A DNA stretch of 64,000 nt from Chlorokybus atmophyticus (taxonomy: Eukaryota > Streptophyta > Chlorokybophyceae > Chlorokybales > Chlorokybaceae): positions 184,300 to 248,299 of the forward strand of contig RHPI01000401.1 of the NCBI GenBank assembly GCA_009103225.1, given 5' to 3'. Both the position numbers and the translations under genes were made by a program. Under the pieces are notes generated by a model. The model was not told the DNA's origin and did not search any database. It worked only from the letters and a program-made list of their open reading frames with translations. This document shows positions 11,388 through 24,707 of this stretch, piece after piece. Numbering within the stretch: position 1 is the stretch's first letter; every line of letters starts with the position of its first letter.

Positions 11388-13452
11388 ATGCTGTCTGCAT
11401 TGTGGCGGTGGTTGCTCCGTCGCCGTGGCCGCCGGCGTCCTTGCGGTGGTCGCCGCCGCCGCCGCCGCCGCCACCCACCTGCAGTCCTTCTCTTAGGTCT
11501 CGACGGCGCCGGCAAGACTTCCCTTTTATCCTCCCTCATACACTCCTCCACACACTCCTCTTCCTCGTCGTCCTCGTCCTCGTCCTCGTCCTCCTCCTCC
11601 TCCTCCTCCTCCTCCGCCTCCGTCGCCCCCGCCTCCCTGCCCTCCGTGGCCCCCACGTTCGGCTTCAGCTGCGAGAAGGTCAAGGTCGGGAAGAAGCAAC
11701 GAGTGATGGTTTATGACGTGGGAGGAGCCGCGAGAGTGAGGGAAGCGTGGCAGACGTACTACGCAGAGGTGGGTGCGGGTACACACACACACACACACAC
11801 ACACCAGTGCAGTCCAAACACACATGCACAATCACATCTCGTCGGACTACTAGCTCACCAGCAGAAATCACTCCAAGGAGCATAGCAACTCACACTCAAC
11901 TGCATGCATGTGTGAGATTCAACCTACACTTCACCAGAGAGGGGCTGTCTCAAGTAGTCTTGTCAGCTGGGGGAGAGCGCTGCTGCTGGGGAGCGTGTGT
12001 GCACACATGCACAACATCGCGTTCATTATCTGTGGCTGTAACACATCACGCTCCTGGCAGGTGTTTGGCGTGGTGTTTGTGGTGGACGCCTCCGACCCCG
12101 CTCGCTTCCCCGAGGCTGCCGACGCCCTCAAGGCCGCCCTCGCCGACCCACGCATCGCAAGCAAACCCCTCCTACTCCTCGCCAACAAACAGGCAAGGCG
12201 CTGGGACTGTACCACTCAGGCTGCAACAATCAGAACAACAACAGCAACTATAACAACAACCATGTGCAGGATGTCCTCGGTGCCGTGTCAGCCGAGGAGG
12301 TTGCCTCGCAGCTTGGTTCAGCTGGAGTTTCGACCAACACTAGAGTTGTGCCGTGCGTGGCGCTCATCTCAGACCAGGTGCGCCCACTTTGCTTAACTGC
12401 TGTATCGGACAACAATCTCTCCTCAACCTTGTGCTTGTTGTGTGTACGTGATGTGACGATGGATCGTACACAGACGGATGCGAAGAAGAAGGGTGGTGAG
12501 GGTGAGGCGGGGACGCTGAGTGCCGGCGTGCGATGGCTCGTTGAGCGCATCGATGAGGAGTATGTGGAGCTGGCTGAGCGCGTGCAAAGCGACACGGCAG
12601 CACAGGTGAGTCAGCAGAGTTGAGACGGAAGTAGGGAGAGCGAGCGTGTGTCTTTGTGTGTATTTCCATCGCGCATGCAGATGTGCGTGGGGTGCGTTCG
12701 TCGGTGTGTGCATGCATGTATGTGCCGGCCCACTGTGCGTGCGCGCATGCGCGCGTGAGTACTTGCTGGAGTCAACCTTCCCTCTTTGCGTCCAGCGTGC
12801 TGAGGAGGGGCGCAGGAAGTTGGAGCGTAAGGCCCGCGTTGACGCCATGAGGGTGAGAAGCGTGGTCTCCCAACAGCGACATTGCGGCTTCGAGCCAGTG
12901 TGCTGATCGAGTGTTTGTTGACAACCTCATCTCACGCAGGCGGAGGAGCGGTTACAAGAGCAAGCGCTGCTGTCCATCGCGCCCAACGCCGTCGCACCCG
13001 AACCCAGTGCCATCAGTGATGCACCCAATCCTGTACATAAACCAACCAAACCCGCAGTCACCATCGCCTTCGCTGAGACAACTTCCAACCCACAACCACA
13101 CCCACATCCAACAACACATTCAGAGCAGCGTCCCACCCAACATCGGACGCACGACGTTGACACCCACAACGGGGATACCACGCAAGTGGTGTATGTGGAC
13201 AACGACGACGACGACGATGGCGCTAGGCTGCGATCACTATCAATGCCAACAACAACAACAACAGGAGTTGAAGAACATCATGGTGGTGATGAGGTCAACA
13301 ATGGTGGTGTTGGTGTTGGTGTTGGGTTGTCGCTGTTGCTGCGTGTAGATACTATACCGGGAGCGGCGCCCACCTCGCCGTATGGTGAGAAGGGTGTGCT
13401 CTCTCCAACCCACAGGACACCTCATCTGTTGTTGCCTCCATTGGTGAGGTAG
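11388..13452 (+). CDS. ARL13B: ARL13B-like ciliary small GTPase
   Basis: ARF-family GTPase of the ciliary membrane; known relatives act as exchange factor for ARL3 and govern cilium membrane composition. Six exons fit: 11388-11768, 12061-12192, 12270-12377, 12474-12605, 12796-12852 and 12940-13452 (about 440 aa). Motifs: P-loop GLDGAGKTS near residue 40, an inserted poly-Ser stretch, the DxGG switch II (YDVGGAARVREAW), VVFVVDASDP, and NKQD formed across an intron. As in ARL13B, the Gln that usually follows DxGG is absent (Ala/Arg here). WLVERIDEEYVELAERVQ and a charged helix (EEGRRKLERKARV) follow, then a long low-complexity Pro/Thr/His/Asp tail, which fits ARL13B architecture. The intron after NKQ begins GCAAGG, a GC-AG intron. 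The last exon is less certain because the tail is low complexity. Confidence 0.85.
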
Positions 13453-13900
13453 CAGAAAGATACGTGTTGTGGTGAGGTAATTTGTCAGCGGTGAGATAGG
13501 CTAGAGCTAGGCTAAGGCAATCTGCATGTATCAGAACCAAGCAGTTGCAGTGTCACGACGAACATCACCTTAGAGCAGGTTGGAAACAGTGTTGGTGTGA
13601 CACATACAAGCACTAACAGGTCATCTGAGATACAGCGATTGAACCACGCACGGACAAGGCAGGGTTGCGTGCGTGCATGCATGCATGCGTGCGCGTGTTG
13701 CACACGTGCAACTGGTTCGCATCCACAACCATGGCAGGCTTGTGTGTGGTCATCAGAGCTCCTTCATCTCCAGCATCTATTAGTCGCCCTCTCCGTGCAG
13801 TATCTCAACCCGCAATCGAGTATCTATCCCAACAACCAAATGCGCTCGCTCTCAAATCTCCTCAACACGTGCTGCGACCTAGTCAATACTCCCAACCATG
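13453..13900. other. Intergenic between convergent ARL13B and DAPB
   Basis: About 450 bp holding the two 3' untranslated regions. No other gene is seen. Confidence 0.5.
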
Positions 13901-15408
13901 CTATCGCATGGCCCCGGCACGCAGCACGTCCACCATGTCATAAATCTTCTTCTCAGCACCCTCCTTTATCTGCGACAACAAAGACACACATAGCACACAT
14001 GGTCAAGAGTAGTAGTAGCGCAAAGCCAACATGTCATCGAACTCCCTGCTCCCACCCTGCTCACCCGCTGATGGAGGAACAGCACGGCGTCGACGGTGCC
14101 CTGCGCGTATATGCTTCGTCCGCACACGTTGTGTTGAAACTCGAACGTCACGCTGCGTGTCACAACAAGACCGGTGAGTGTCTTGCACGAGGCGACAGTG
14201 ATATGAGTTAACACATGCGTGTTGTGTACCTGCCGTCGGGGGCGACCAGCTGATACGTGTGGAAGGCGTGGCCGGTGAGGTGCTCCTGCGGCACCTTCAT
14301 GCGCTCCTGCTGCTCGACGGGATCACGCACCATCTCGATCTGCGAACAAAGACTACATCGGGCACAGCAAGATGCACATGCACACATGCACGCACGTGCG
14401 CAAAAGTGCTCACGCATACGCACACGCATGCGCACCTCCTCCACGTCGAATTCAACTCCCAGCTTCTGAAACGACGCGACGATGGCTTTGGCTGTGCCCG
14501 AGGTGTCGACCTTGGTGCTCTGGTGCGACTCCGTCACGTGGAGGGCGTAACCCTTGAACGCGCCGGGGAAGTTGTCGGCCATGATGGACATCGCGGCCTG
14601 GAACGCAACGACCTGGGAGGAACTGTAGAGTGAGACTCAGTGTCGACACACGCACACTTGCACGCGCACGCACGCGCACGCGCGCATACACGCACTTGTT
14701 TCCCCATTTGCGGTGCGACGACGGCGTATACTCCGGACTCTTGTACGTTGCGCATGAGGCGCGCGCGGTCCCCGCCCGTGGTGCCCATCACGAACGGCAC
14801 TTTGTGCTGCACGTAGAAGTCCGCGTTCTCTGGCATACGACACAGACACAATCAGTACGCACACGCACACATCGTGCATCGTGTTATAGATCTGCACCAA
14901 AGTGCATTGTTGACTTCAACCCACCGTTGACGGCTGCGGGCAGCGTGAAGTCGACGACGACGACGTTTGGGTACTCGTCCCTGACGGCTCTTATCACCTC
15001 CTCCTTGTGCTTCGCGTTCTTGCAGCGCACGGCCACGCCACCACATGCCACGACGCTGTCCGAACCACCTGGCATGGATCACTTCCACCGATGAGTTGAG
15101 ACGTCCGTCGCGTGCGTGCGTGCGCGCGTGCAAGTGGGCAGAGGCGTGAACACGTAGATGCGTGTGCGTGTGCGTGTGCGTGTGCGTGTGTGTCTGTCTC
15201 CCTCACCGGTGATCGCGTGCGGCACGAGCGTGAGTCCCGCCTCAACGGCGGCCTCCGCGACCGCGTGGCCCATGCGACCGCTGCAGTCGTTCACCATCAC
15301 ACACACCTCGCTCGCGGCAACAACCGACGACGACATCATCACCGTGGCAGTGGAGGATGATACCGCTCTACTCCTCCTCCTCCTCCGGATGCTGGTAGCT
15401 GACCACAC
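13901..15408 (-). CDS. DAPB: 4-hydroxy-tetrahydrodipicolinate reductase, plant type
   Basis: Catalyses the NAD(P)H-dependent reduction step of lysine biosynthesis via diaminopimelate, normally in the plastid. Seven minus-strand exons fit in one frame: 15408-15207, 15068-14925, 14829-14696, 14612-14436, 14339-14230, 14152-14065 and 13969-13901 (307 aa). The N-terminal Rossmann block reads VCVMVNDCSGRMGHAVAEAA; VVVVDFTLPAAVN, VPFVMGTTGGDR and VVAPQMGKQ follow. The active-site region is ESHQSTKVDTSGTAKAIV, typical of the plant subgroup. The C terminus DMVDVLRAGAMR is characteristic. A short Arg/Ser-rich N terminus before the Rossmann fold could be part of a transit peptide; an upstream start is possible. 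Divergent with APC8 across 422 bp. Confidence 0.94.
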
Positions 15409-15830
15409 AAAACGCGTTGTGGCCGTCGTTGTTGTGACTGTAAACTAGCTTGCTGAGATTCAAGTATTTTAGCTCATTGTGTAAAGCAGCATTGCACATT
15501 GGACACACATTGTTGCTTTACTTACTCTCCATGTGTGATGAGTGAGAGGGCGAAAGGGAGTGGAAGCTCTTGTGCGGGTATGATGATGATGATGATGATG
15601 ATGATGATGGCCGCCGCCTGGCCTGGGCCGTGCGCCTCGCCAATGGTGGAGCAGGAGCAGCATGACACGTGGCATACGCTGCTTGAACGACGAGTCTGCC
15701 GCCGCATGCGACGGCGACACCGCCGCCGCCAACCATCCCGCCACCGCCGCCGCCACCACCCACTGACTGAAACTTCCCAAAACAAAATTCCGCGAGTGTT
15801 TGTTTGAGCAGGTAGGCGGGGGGCGCCATC
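15409..15830. promoter_or_regulatory. Shared upstream region of DAPB and APC8
   Basis: 422 bp separate the two start codons, so both promoters must lie here or overlap the genes. The region has an (ATG)n trinucleotide run around 15580-15610 and GC-rich CGCC repeats near APC8. No TATA element can be assigned with confidence. Confidence 0.45.
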
Positions 15831-17164
15831 ATGGCGGCGGCGGCGGTGAACGAGGAGGTGGTGGAGGTGAGCAAGGAGGTTGCTGGGCAGAGGCGGCGGG
15901 AGCTGCGTCGCGCCGTGGCGGATCTGCGACGACGCGGGCTCTACGAAGGCGCCAAGTGGTGGGTGCATACACAAGCGGCTTGTTTGACGTGACGTGAAAC
16001 AGTTGCGGTGGTGTCTGTGGATACATCGTGTAAGTCCAAGTAGTAGTAGTGCAGTGTCATCCATCTGTATCATATGAGAGCAAGCAACACCTGATGAGAG
16101 GAGTGATACTGAGAGTCGCATGATATATCTGCATGCATGTTTGTGACACTCGCTTAGAGGGCAGTGATACAATCAGCGTGAGCGTGATTGACAAGGAGGA
16201 TGCTGTGACACACTCATGATCATAGCGCATACGCATAGACAGAAAGCAACGCACTTCAGGGCTGCGGAGCAGCTGGTGGGTTTGGGTTTGCCACAGCAGC
16301 AGCGCGGAGTGGATGAGAGCGAGAAAGCCAGCACGGCGGGTAAGGCCGCATGTTGGGGGGGAACACTTGTTGGTATGTTGTGGATGCACGCACAGCGGAT
16401 GATAGATCAAGTACCACATGTATGACAGAGCGGAGTAGCGGTGATGATGTTGATGATGATGATGACGATGACGACGACGATAGCATGCTGCTTGCGCGCG
16501 CGTACTTTGACACGCGCGAGTACAGCCGCGCCGCGCACGTGCTCAAGAAGAGTAGCCGCCTCACCGGTCGCGAGCACCCGGCGGCCGTGTTCCTACGCTG
16601 CTACGCGCTCTACCTAGCAGGTGGAGTGTGTTTCCTGCTTGGCCCCAATGCTGCGTGTGCAACAGTTTCACGCACAGGCATGTCGCGGAGCTGTAGTTAC
16701 ACCCATGGCGCGGAAGTGTGAACACATGTGGATGCGCTGATGCACATGCACATACATGCACTGACCCCCACCCGCATGCTCGCGTGTCACATGCGAGAGA
16801 GAGAGCCATAGGGGCACGCGCATGTGGGTGTGTTGGATCCGACGCATGCGATGCTCTGTCATGCGCAGGCGAGAAGCGAAAGGAGGAGGAGGTAATCGAA
16901 GTGGCCGGTCCCACGGGGCGCGGAGAGGTGAGAGAGACGGTTAGCCAGCATCACACTGTCGCAAGCAGTCACGACTCTCTCTCTCCCCTCGACACAGCAA
17001 TCACTCCAGCTCTGTTTGCGCGCAGCAGAATGTGGTCAACCGCCAGCTGCCTGCGCTGGAGTCTGAGCTGACCCACCTGCACAAGACGGGCCAAGCCGAC
17101 GCCTTCTGCACGTTCTTGTGCGTGTGCTGCTACCACGCACCATGTAAACTCAACACGCTGACAC

Positions 17165-17201
<37 letters not shown>

Positions 17202-19269
17202 CTCGCACATGATGTTCTCTCCCCATCCAATCTCCCACCTCCCACCCCTTCTCTTAGGTACGGTCTTGTCCTCCGCGACCTGGGTCGTTCTTCGGACTCC
17301 CGCTCCGCCCTGTGCGCCTCCGTCTCCGCGTACCCCTGCAACTGGCCGGCGTGGCAGGCGCTCACGGGACTCCCCGCCACCGACAGGAGGGTCGTGGAGG
17401 GGATGACGCTGGAGAACCACTGGATGAGGGGGTTCTTCACGGCGGCGGTGTGTGTAGGCATGCGTGGTGACACGAGAGTGGCTTGCCGTACGCACACGCG
17501 TCCGCATGCGCGCGACTCATTCTCACTCACCCACCCCACCCCTCACCTCCTCAGGTCAGCTTGGAGTTGCAGCACAACACGGAGGGTCTGGCGCAGTACC
17601 AGGCTCTGAAGGAGGAGTTCCCCGGCAGCGACTACGTCCTCGCGCAGACGGCCGCGGCGCACTACCACCTCAGAGACTTCGACCAGGCGGAGGTACGGGT
17701 GCATGTTTGAGTGGGATTGTTGTTACAAACAACATGTACTGATTGTCTTTCCCCGCAGGTGCTGTTTCAGGATCTGCTGCAGAGCGATCCCCACCGCGTG
17801 GAAGGGATGGACACGTACTCCAACATACTCTATGTCAAGGAGGATCTACCGGCGCTCTCGCACCTAGCGCACCGCGTCGTTGTTACGGACAAGTACCGAC
17901 CAGAAACTTGCTGCATAGTTGGCAACTACTACAGGTAGGAGTGTGGACGGGTGCGTGTGTGTGACGTATACACGCACATATGCCCGCGCAGGGTCGCGCG
18001 TGCGCACGCATGTATGCATGTGCATACGCGTGAAGATGTGTGCGTCTGGTGTTCACGTGCGTGTGTGTATCTTGTGCCGGTGATTCGGCTACTATAAAAA
18101 CTCACCTTGGTGGCACTGACACCACCTCCATTGCAGCTTGCGGTCGCTCCATGAGAAGGCTGTGACATACTTCCAGAGGGCTCTCAAGCTCGACCGGCGT
18201 TACCTCTCCGCGTACACGCTGATGGGTCACGAGTACGTGGAGCTCAAGAACACCGCCGCGGCCATCGAGGCCTACAGGTGCGGGTTGGGCTGCTGATTGA
18301 GGCTATGGGTTGTTGTGTCGAGTTGCTTGATATGTGGGCATGTGGGCGTAGGCGTGCGGTGGATGTCAACGCCCGTGACTACCGCGCGTGGTACGGACTC
18401 GGACAGACGTACGAGCTGCTGGCCATGCCGTACTATGCGCTGTACTACTACAGAAGAGCAACGGAGCTGAGACCTCAGGTGGGTGGCTGTTGGTGGGTGG
18501 ATGCGCGCACGTGTGTATATGTGCATTTGTGCGCGGATGTGGGTGTGTGCATGCGCCCCAACCACTTGTGTGCATGGACGCGGCGTCATGCGTCTGAGGT
18601 GAACAGAGGGTAACGAGACAAGCACATCTGTTGTGACAGGATGCGCGCATGTGGTGTGCGATGGGTCAGTGCTACGAGCACGAGCAGCTCGGCATGCACG
18701 CCGCCGCGATCCGTTGCTACCGTCGCGCCCTATCCCACGACGACCGCGAGGGCCTCGCCCTCCACAAGCTGGCGGGTCTCCACGCCGCCCTCTCCCAATC
18801 CTCCCACGCCGCCTTCTACTACAAGGCCAACCTCCGCCGCCTCGACGCCCACGGGGCACACGGGCAGGACCTCGTGGACGCACTGAAGTACCTCGCCGTG
18901 TACCACCGCAACCGCACAGACCTGTCCGAGGCGGAACATTACTGTTTGAGGTTACTCGATGCGTCTGTTGGGGCGGGTGCGGGACCGGAGAAGGAGGATG
19001 CGAAGGCGCTGCTCAGGGAGATACGCAGCATACAACAACATGGTGGACACGCTGTTTCGAGAGGGGGAGCCACGCCGACACGGCTCATGCTGTCGCCGCT
19101 GCCGGATCATGCGGCGGCTATGATGATGCCTGTGCATGGTGGGGGAGACAACATGTACAGCCATGTCACGCCCGTGCGAGGTGCGGGAGGAACAACCGGG
19201 GAGGGGCTGTCACCAGAGGGGTATGTTGGCTCGCCTGTGCCTGACATGGATGAGTCCTTGTCGCCGTGA
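15831..19269 (+). CDS. APC8: Anaphase-promoting complex subunit 8 (CDC23)
   Basis: TPR scaffold subunit of the nuclear APC/C ubiquitin ligase, which drives the metaphase-anaphase transition. Eleven exons fit in one frame: 15831-15958, 16260-16339, 16429-16620, 16869-16927, 17026-17117, 17258-17447, 17555-17692, 17759-17934, 18137-18277, 18352-18478 and 18640-19269 (650 aa, within the usual range). Diagnostic stretches include [95 protein letters not shown] and [20 protein letters not shown], which are the TPR units of CDC23. An Asp-rich run lies near residue 80. The final exon continues the TPRs and ends in a Gly/Pro-rich tail with a possible SP phosphosite (SLSP at the end). Confidence 0.95.
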
Positions 19270-21077
19270 GAGCGGGTACACAATGTGGTATCGGATGTGA
19301 TTTTGTGTACAGTGGTGGCTGTGTAGTGTTGCGCATTGGTCGCATGTGCGAGTAAGCTGTTTATGTTGCAATTGTGATTGCAGCAGTCACGTGCACTGTC
19401 ATGTACATGTGATGCTATGAAAGGTCACAATGACAATTGCCAACAACATATGGTAGACAACAGAGAGCCATTGCATGGTGTGGTTGCAGCGGCTACAGCT
19501 ACACAGTATACGTAGAGCAGGGCACAGTCAGTAATGTCGTTTACTTACTGCGATGCAATGTTCCATGCAATTAGGACGACTTCCATGCAACTTGTTCCAT
19601 GCAACTCGTTTGCAGTGGACATAAGTCCTTTGCCTGCTTCACCTCTTGCTCAAGCTGTTGCACACGGCCCTTTTCACCATAGTGGATGCTTGGTACAATT
19701 TTATGAATGCATCCAAGAATGCGTTCATAAAGATTCATGTGCGCCCCATTCCAGATAGTTGTATCTCTGATTCAATGCATATGAATTGCGTAAGGTACCA
19801 TATAGGCTGTAAGCTCGTGCCAGCATATCGCTTATTGCAATTCAGAAAGTGCTGTTTTCACAACCGTAATGCATGACCCTTTTCATGTGCTGTTGTTGCA
19901 CACACACAGACACACACACGCACGCACACGTACACGCCTTGCATGCATGATTAATATGTACGTCGACCATTTGTACGCACGACACTTCATCACAAAACGA
20001 GAAGAGTAAAGTGGTCATGGAAAATGTCTTCAAGAAAAAATTGGATATGACTACATCGTGCATGATTGAAACCCGAGCCCTGTTGTTAATAATATTATAT
20101 ATAAGTTTATGTGTGCGTATGGCAATTGCACATTGCCAAGGGGATTCGTCAGCGAAAGACAGTGGTAAGCTACAGAGATACAGCAGACTATAATTAAGGC
20201 ATGCGCATTGGCTATATGTGTATCAAAGCTACTAGCGTGATATCTGCGTGTAAGTGAGGCGGAGCGAAGCAGGCAGCAGGAAGGCAGTAGTACAAGGCAG
20301 TAGTACAAGCAGTGCGGAGTGATCACAACAAACCTGCAACACACGAGGCTAATGTGACATAACATGTGGATCCACGTAAACTGTACCTATATACATTGAA
20401 TCAAATAGCTTTAAAGCTTGCCAATGTGATGTTGCTCTTCCAGTGATTTCAAATACATAACATAACATAGCACGAGCGTTTCGCGTATGTGCTACCTCAA
20501 TGTCATTGCTTGATTTATGAGTCTTTATTGCTCATGCCATGATTCACACGCCTGCCGTGCTTAGGATGTTTCACACCAGCGCCTTTACCAACACCACTCT
20601 ACACCAAGTCTTGGGAACTTGACAGCGATGGTTGAGGCTTTTCGGCCCAGCCAGTGCCGTAGGCCTATGCATTTCCCCCTTCAGCAAAAAGCAAAAAGGT
20701 GCTCGCTCACTGCTGACGTGGACCTCGCTCATAGGGCTGCAAGTCGCTCTAAGCCTGCGCGCGCGCAGAAAGGCAAATTAGGGTTTCACCCGCCCCTGAT
20801 CCACCCCAACGCCGGCGGCGGCGAAGGACGAGGGGGAGGAGGCCTTGGAGGAGCAGGACGAGGAGGAACAGGGGATCGAGTAGGGAAGAAGCGGAGCATG
20901 GGCGGAGCGTTGTTGTTGACAGCAAGGCGACGGGGTTGTTGTTCTTGGAGGAAAGGAGATGTGCGGCAGTGTGTAGTGGTTAACAAGAACAGTGGTTGAG
21001 GCGTTGGGTCTGGTCGTTGTTGCTGTTGGTGTTGTTGTAGGGCGTGTTGCTGGAGGAGGAGTCCTTGTCGCTCCGAC
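19270..21077. other. Intergenic between APC8 and XRN
   Basis: About 1.8 kb. The left part is mixed to AT-rich without conserved coding; the right part (20620-21077) is GC-rich and carries a telo-box, probably the XRN promoter and 5' leader. Confidence 0.5.
20778..20786 (-). promoter_or_regulatory. Perfect telo-box upstream of XRN
   Basis: TTAGGGTTT on the plus strand is the exact reverse complement of the plant telo-box AAACCCTAA, about 290 bp upstream of the XRN start. The motif is commonly found near transcription starts of plant RNA-processing and ribosomal genes. Function here is inferred. Confidence 0.5.
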
Positions 21078-24000
21078 ATGGGTGTGCCGAGCTTTTTCCG
21101 ATGGCTGAGCACGAGGTACCCTCGGACTATCGTGGACGTGGTGGAGGCGGAACCTCACATGGTGGAGGGTGTCGCTGTTGCGCCGGTAGACGGAACTCTG
21201 CCCAACCCCAACGGCCTGGAGTACCACGCCCTGTACCTTGACATGAACGGCATCATCCACCCTTGCTTCCACCCTGAAGACCGTCCCGCCCCCACCACCC
21301 TGCTGGAGGTGTTCAGCAACGTGTTCGACTACATCGACCGCCTCTTCCTCATCGTCCGCCCCCGCCGCGTCCTCTTCATGGCCATGGACGGTGTTGCTCC
21401 CAGGGCCAAGATGAACCAGCAGCGTGCGAGGCGATTCAGGGCGGCGCAGGATGCAGCGGAGGCGGCCGCGGAGGAGGCGCGTCTGCGGGCGGAGTTTGAG
21501 GCTGCTGGGCATGGCCCTCCGCCCCCAAAGAAACCCTCAGAGGCGTTTGATAGTAATGTCATCACGCCGGGTACGCCCTTCATGAGCCAGCTAAGCGTGG
21601 CGCTGCAGTATTACGTGCACCTGAGGTTGAACCGCGACCCCGCATGGAGAGGGATTAAGGTTCTACTCTCAGACAGCTCTGTGCCTGGCGAGGGCGAGCA
21701 CAAGATTGTCCAGTATGTTCGCCAGCAGCGCAACCGCCCCGGACATGATCCCAACACGCGGCACTGTCTCTACGGACTCGACGCCGACCTTATCATGCTC
21801 TCGCTTGCCACGCACGAGGCCCACTTCTCTATCCTGCGCGAGCTGGTTGTGTTCAAGGGTGGACCTGGCGGTAACAACAATGCACAACGCTGTTTCCTAT
21901 GCAACCAGGAGGGACACATCGCTGCTGAGTGCACCGGTGCGGCCGCCGCGCAGGATGGGGAGGATGGGGATGGCAAACCTGTCATTGCAAAGAAGCCCTT
22001 CCAGTTCCTGCATATATGGGTGCTGCGCGAGTATCTAGAGAAGGACATCAACGTCCCCGACAAGGATGCCCTTGGGTTCCCGTATGACCTCGAGCGCATC
22101 ATTGACGACTTCGTGTTTATGTGCTTCTTTGTTGGCAATGACTTTCTGCCTCACATGCCCACGCTAGAGATCAGAGAGGTATGGAGCTTGGCTTGAGCAT
22201 TTTCTTGCATGCTGGCAGTAAAGTGAGTAGCTGGCATCACTTTTCTGGCATACGTTGTACACGTGTGTTGGTAATGAACACAGTGTCACATGCATGATTA
22301 TGCGTGCATGAGGCAATACTTTGAAAAACTTTGATGTTGGCTTACACCTGATGTTGATGGCCAAGGCGTGTGTGTTTGCAGAATGCCATCGATTTGCTGA
22401 TGGCCATCTACCGGGGTTCGCTGAAAGAGATGGGCGGGTACTTGTGCAACAACGGTGACGTGCACCTGGACCGGGTGGAGTACTTCATGCGCAAGGTGGG
22501 CGTGCATGAGGAGGCCATCTTCCAGAAGCGCGCCGCCCAGCACGAGCGTTCGGCCAACCGCGCTCGCAACCAGAAGGCGCAGCGGCAGCAGCGTGGGTCC
22601 GATGCTGCCCCCACACGCATGGTGACCGTCGCACCAGTTGCACGCTACGATGGCTCACGCCTAGCCTCTGCCAGCAACGGGTCCACGTACAACAGCAATA
22701 ACAACAGCAGCGGAAGTGGCAGCAACAAAGCTGCAGCTGAAGCGCTTAAGGCGTCGCTTTTGTCAAGAACGGGTGGTGGCGACAATGCTGCCCCGCAGGG
22801 CCACATAAAAAGATTGAGGTTGGATGAGAAGGGCGAGGCTCTTGACACCGGCGCTGCTGCTGAGGTACTGCTTGAATTGCTTGTCTCACGCGTTGCATGC
22901 TTGCCAGTTCTAATGTGTCATGTTGCCTTTGTATGTGTTGTTGTTTGCCTGCTGCTGAGACTTGATGTCTGCTGACAGTGGTGGGACATGTTGAAGGAGT
23001 CCAAGGACGAGAGGAACCGCAAGAAGAATTCTCAGGCGGCCGCGGAGTTCTCCCTCAAGCTCAAGAGCGCGCTCAATGACAAGGCAGACCTGCTGGACAA
23101 GGGCTACGAGGACGACGTGCGGCTCGGCCAATCCGGCTGGAAGGAGCGCTACTACAAGGCCAAGTTCGGCTTTGCATTGGACGAGCAGGAGAAGGTGCAG
23201 GACGTCGTGAAGAAGTACATTGAGGGGCTGTGTTGGGTGCTCAAGTATTACTACCAGGGCTGCGTGTCGTGGGGTTGGTACTACCCTTATTACTACGCGC
23301 CGTTCGCCTCTGATCTTGTGGGCCTTGCCGACTTGGATATCAGCTTCACGCTGGGCGAGCCGTTCAAGCCGTTTGAGCAGCTTCTATCAGTGTTGCCCGC
23401 AGCGAGCGCGCATGCGCTTCCCCCGGCATACAGGCGACTGATGACAGATAGGGACTCCTCCATCTTAGACTTCTATCCTCTTGACTTTGAGGTGGACATG
23501 AAGGGCAAGCGCTTTGCGTGGCAGGGTGTTGCGAAGCTCCCTTTTATTGACGAGCAGCGCTTGCGCATGGCCATTGAGCCCCTCGAGCACACTCTCACCC
23601 CGGACGAGCGGCGGCGCAACCGCCACATGTCGGACTTGCTGTATCTCCACAGCAGCGACAAGCTGGCACCCTACGTGTACTCGCTGTACGATACGTTTGA
23701 GCACCTGGAGGATGGGCCTGAGCGCCGGGCCGCCTGCATTGAGCTCGACCCTGAAGCCAGCCAGAGCCTCCTTGGGGCTATCTATCTCTGCGAGGGCGGG
23801 TCCTCGGCGAGCGTGCTGCGCTCCCCGCTGGCGGGCTTCGAGGACATCACCGCCAACCGCGTGCTGGTGGCCGTGTACAGAAACCCGTCAACCCAGCCGC
23901 ACGTGGCACGCCTGCAGCCAGGGGCGATTCTACCTGAGAGGATATTGACCGATCTTGACACGCCCGAGCTTCCTGTATTATGGCATGAGGACAGGTTTGG

Positions 24001-24707
24001 CAACAATCGGTCTCCAAGCCCATATGGCAGAGGAGGAGGAGGTCCTGGCTCTCGCTCGCCCTCACCCACACCCTACAACCCTGCTGTCACGCTGGCCAAT
24101 GGCGCCCACCGCATGCTGCAGCACAACCTCGGCGCGCTGCCGCAGCGGCCCGGCATGGCAACGGCACAGTTTGCGCAGGGACCCTCGGCGGGGCAGCCGG
24201 GCTTTAGTGGCGGGCGAGGGCGCGGGGGCGTGCTGCCTGCACCGCTTCACGGTCAGTACGGCCAACCTATGCAGCCTCCTCCATATGGGTATGGAATGCC
24301 TGGAGCATCACAGCCACCACTTTATGACCAGTATCATGACAGATCAATGCAACGTCCACAACAAGACCGCTATGCCTGGCAGGGCGCAGGTGTGTTAAGT
24401 TGATGTCATGCATTGCCTAACGTGTGCCTCTGGCTGTGTGTGGTTGTGTACACGCTTACTAACTCATTGCCATTGTTCAACAGGGTCGCCGCTTCCGTAT
24501 GGGCCTGTGCCACCATCAATACCCAACGCAGGATACCCCCTGTTGCAACCACAGCAGCAACATCCGCACCAACAGTTCCAGCATCAACAACAAAGACCCG
24601 GGTTTGCACGACCTCCTCCGCACGCAGGCATCGGTAGCAACAACTACTACAACGCACTGTCACGACCACCGCAGCAGGGACCGCACTACCCCCAGGGACG
24701 TAGGTAG
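21078..24707 (+). CDS. XRN2: 5'-3' exoribonuclease, nuclear XRN2/XRN3 type
   Basis: Processive 5'-to-3' RNA exonuclease for rRNA processing, RNA surveillance and transcription termination. Four exons fit: 21078-22178, 22382-22864, 22979-24389 and 24484-24707 (1,072 aa). The start [15 protein letters not shown] is the invariant XRN N terminus. Catalytic acidic blocks are visible: [43 protein letters not shown] and [22 protein letters not shown] zinc knuckle ([14 protein letters not shown], about residue 275) marks the XRN2/3 class of plants rather than a cytoplasmic XRN1/4-like copy. The CR2 region [15 protein letters not shown] precedes intron 1; [38 protein letters not shown] and YLHSSD-type blocks follow. 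The tail is Gly/Pro/Gln-rich with RGRG and YG repeats, as in other XRN2 proteins. Confidence 0.96.

Noticed and set aside
11216-11683. Glu/Arg-rich minus-strand frame opposite ARL13B
   Set aside because: It is the complement of the poly-Ser and Arg codons of ARL13B exon 1.
15522-16172. Long minus-strand frame opposite the DAPB/APC8 spacer and APC8 exon 1
   Set aside because: It is driven by an (ATG)n microsatellite and GC-rich repeats and overlaps a confirmed gene on the other strand.
20619-20999. 126-codon Gly-rich frame upstream of XRN
   Set aside because: Low-complexity GC-rich leader sequence with a telo-box; no conserved residues.
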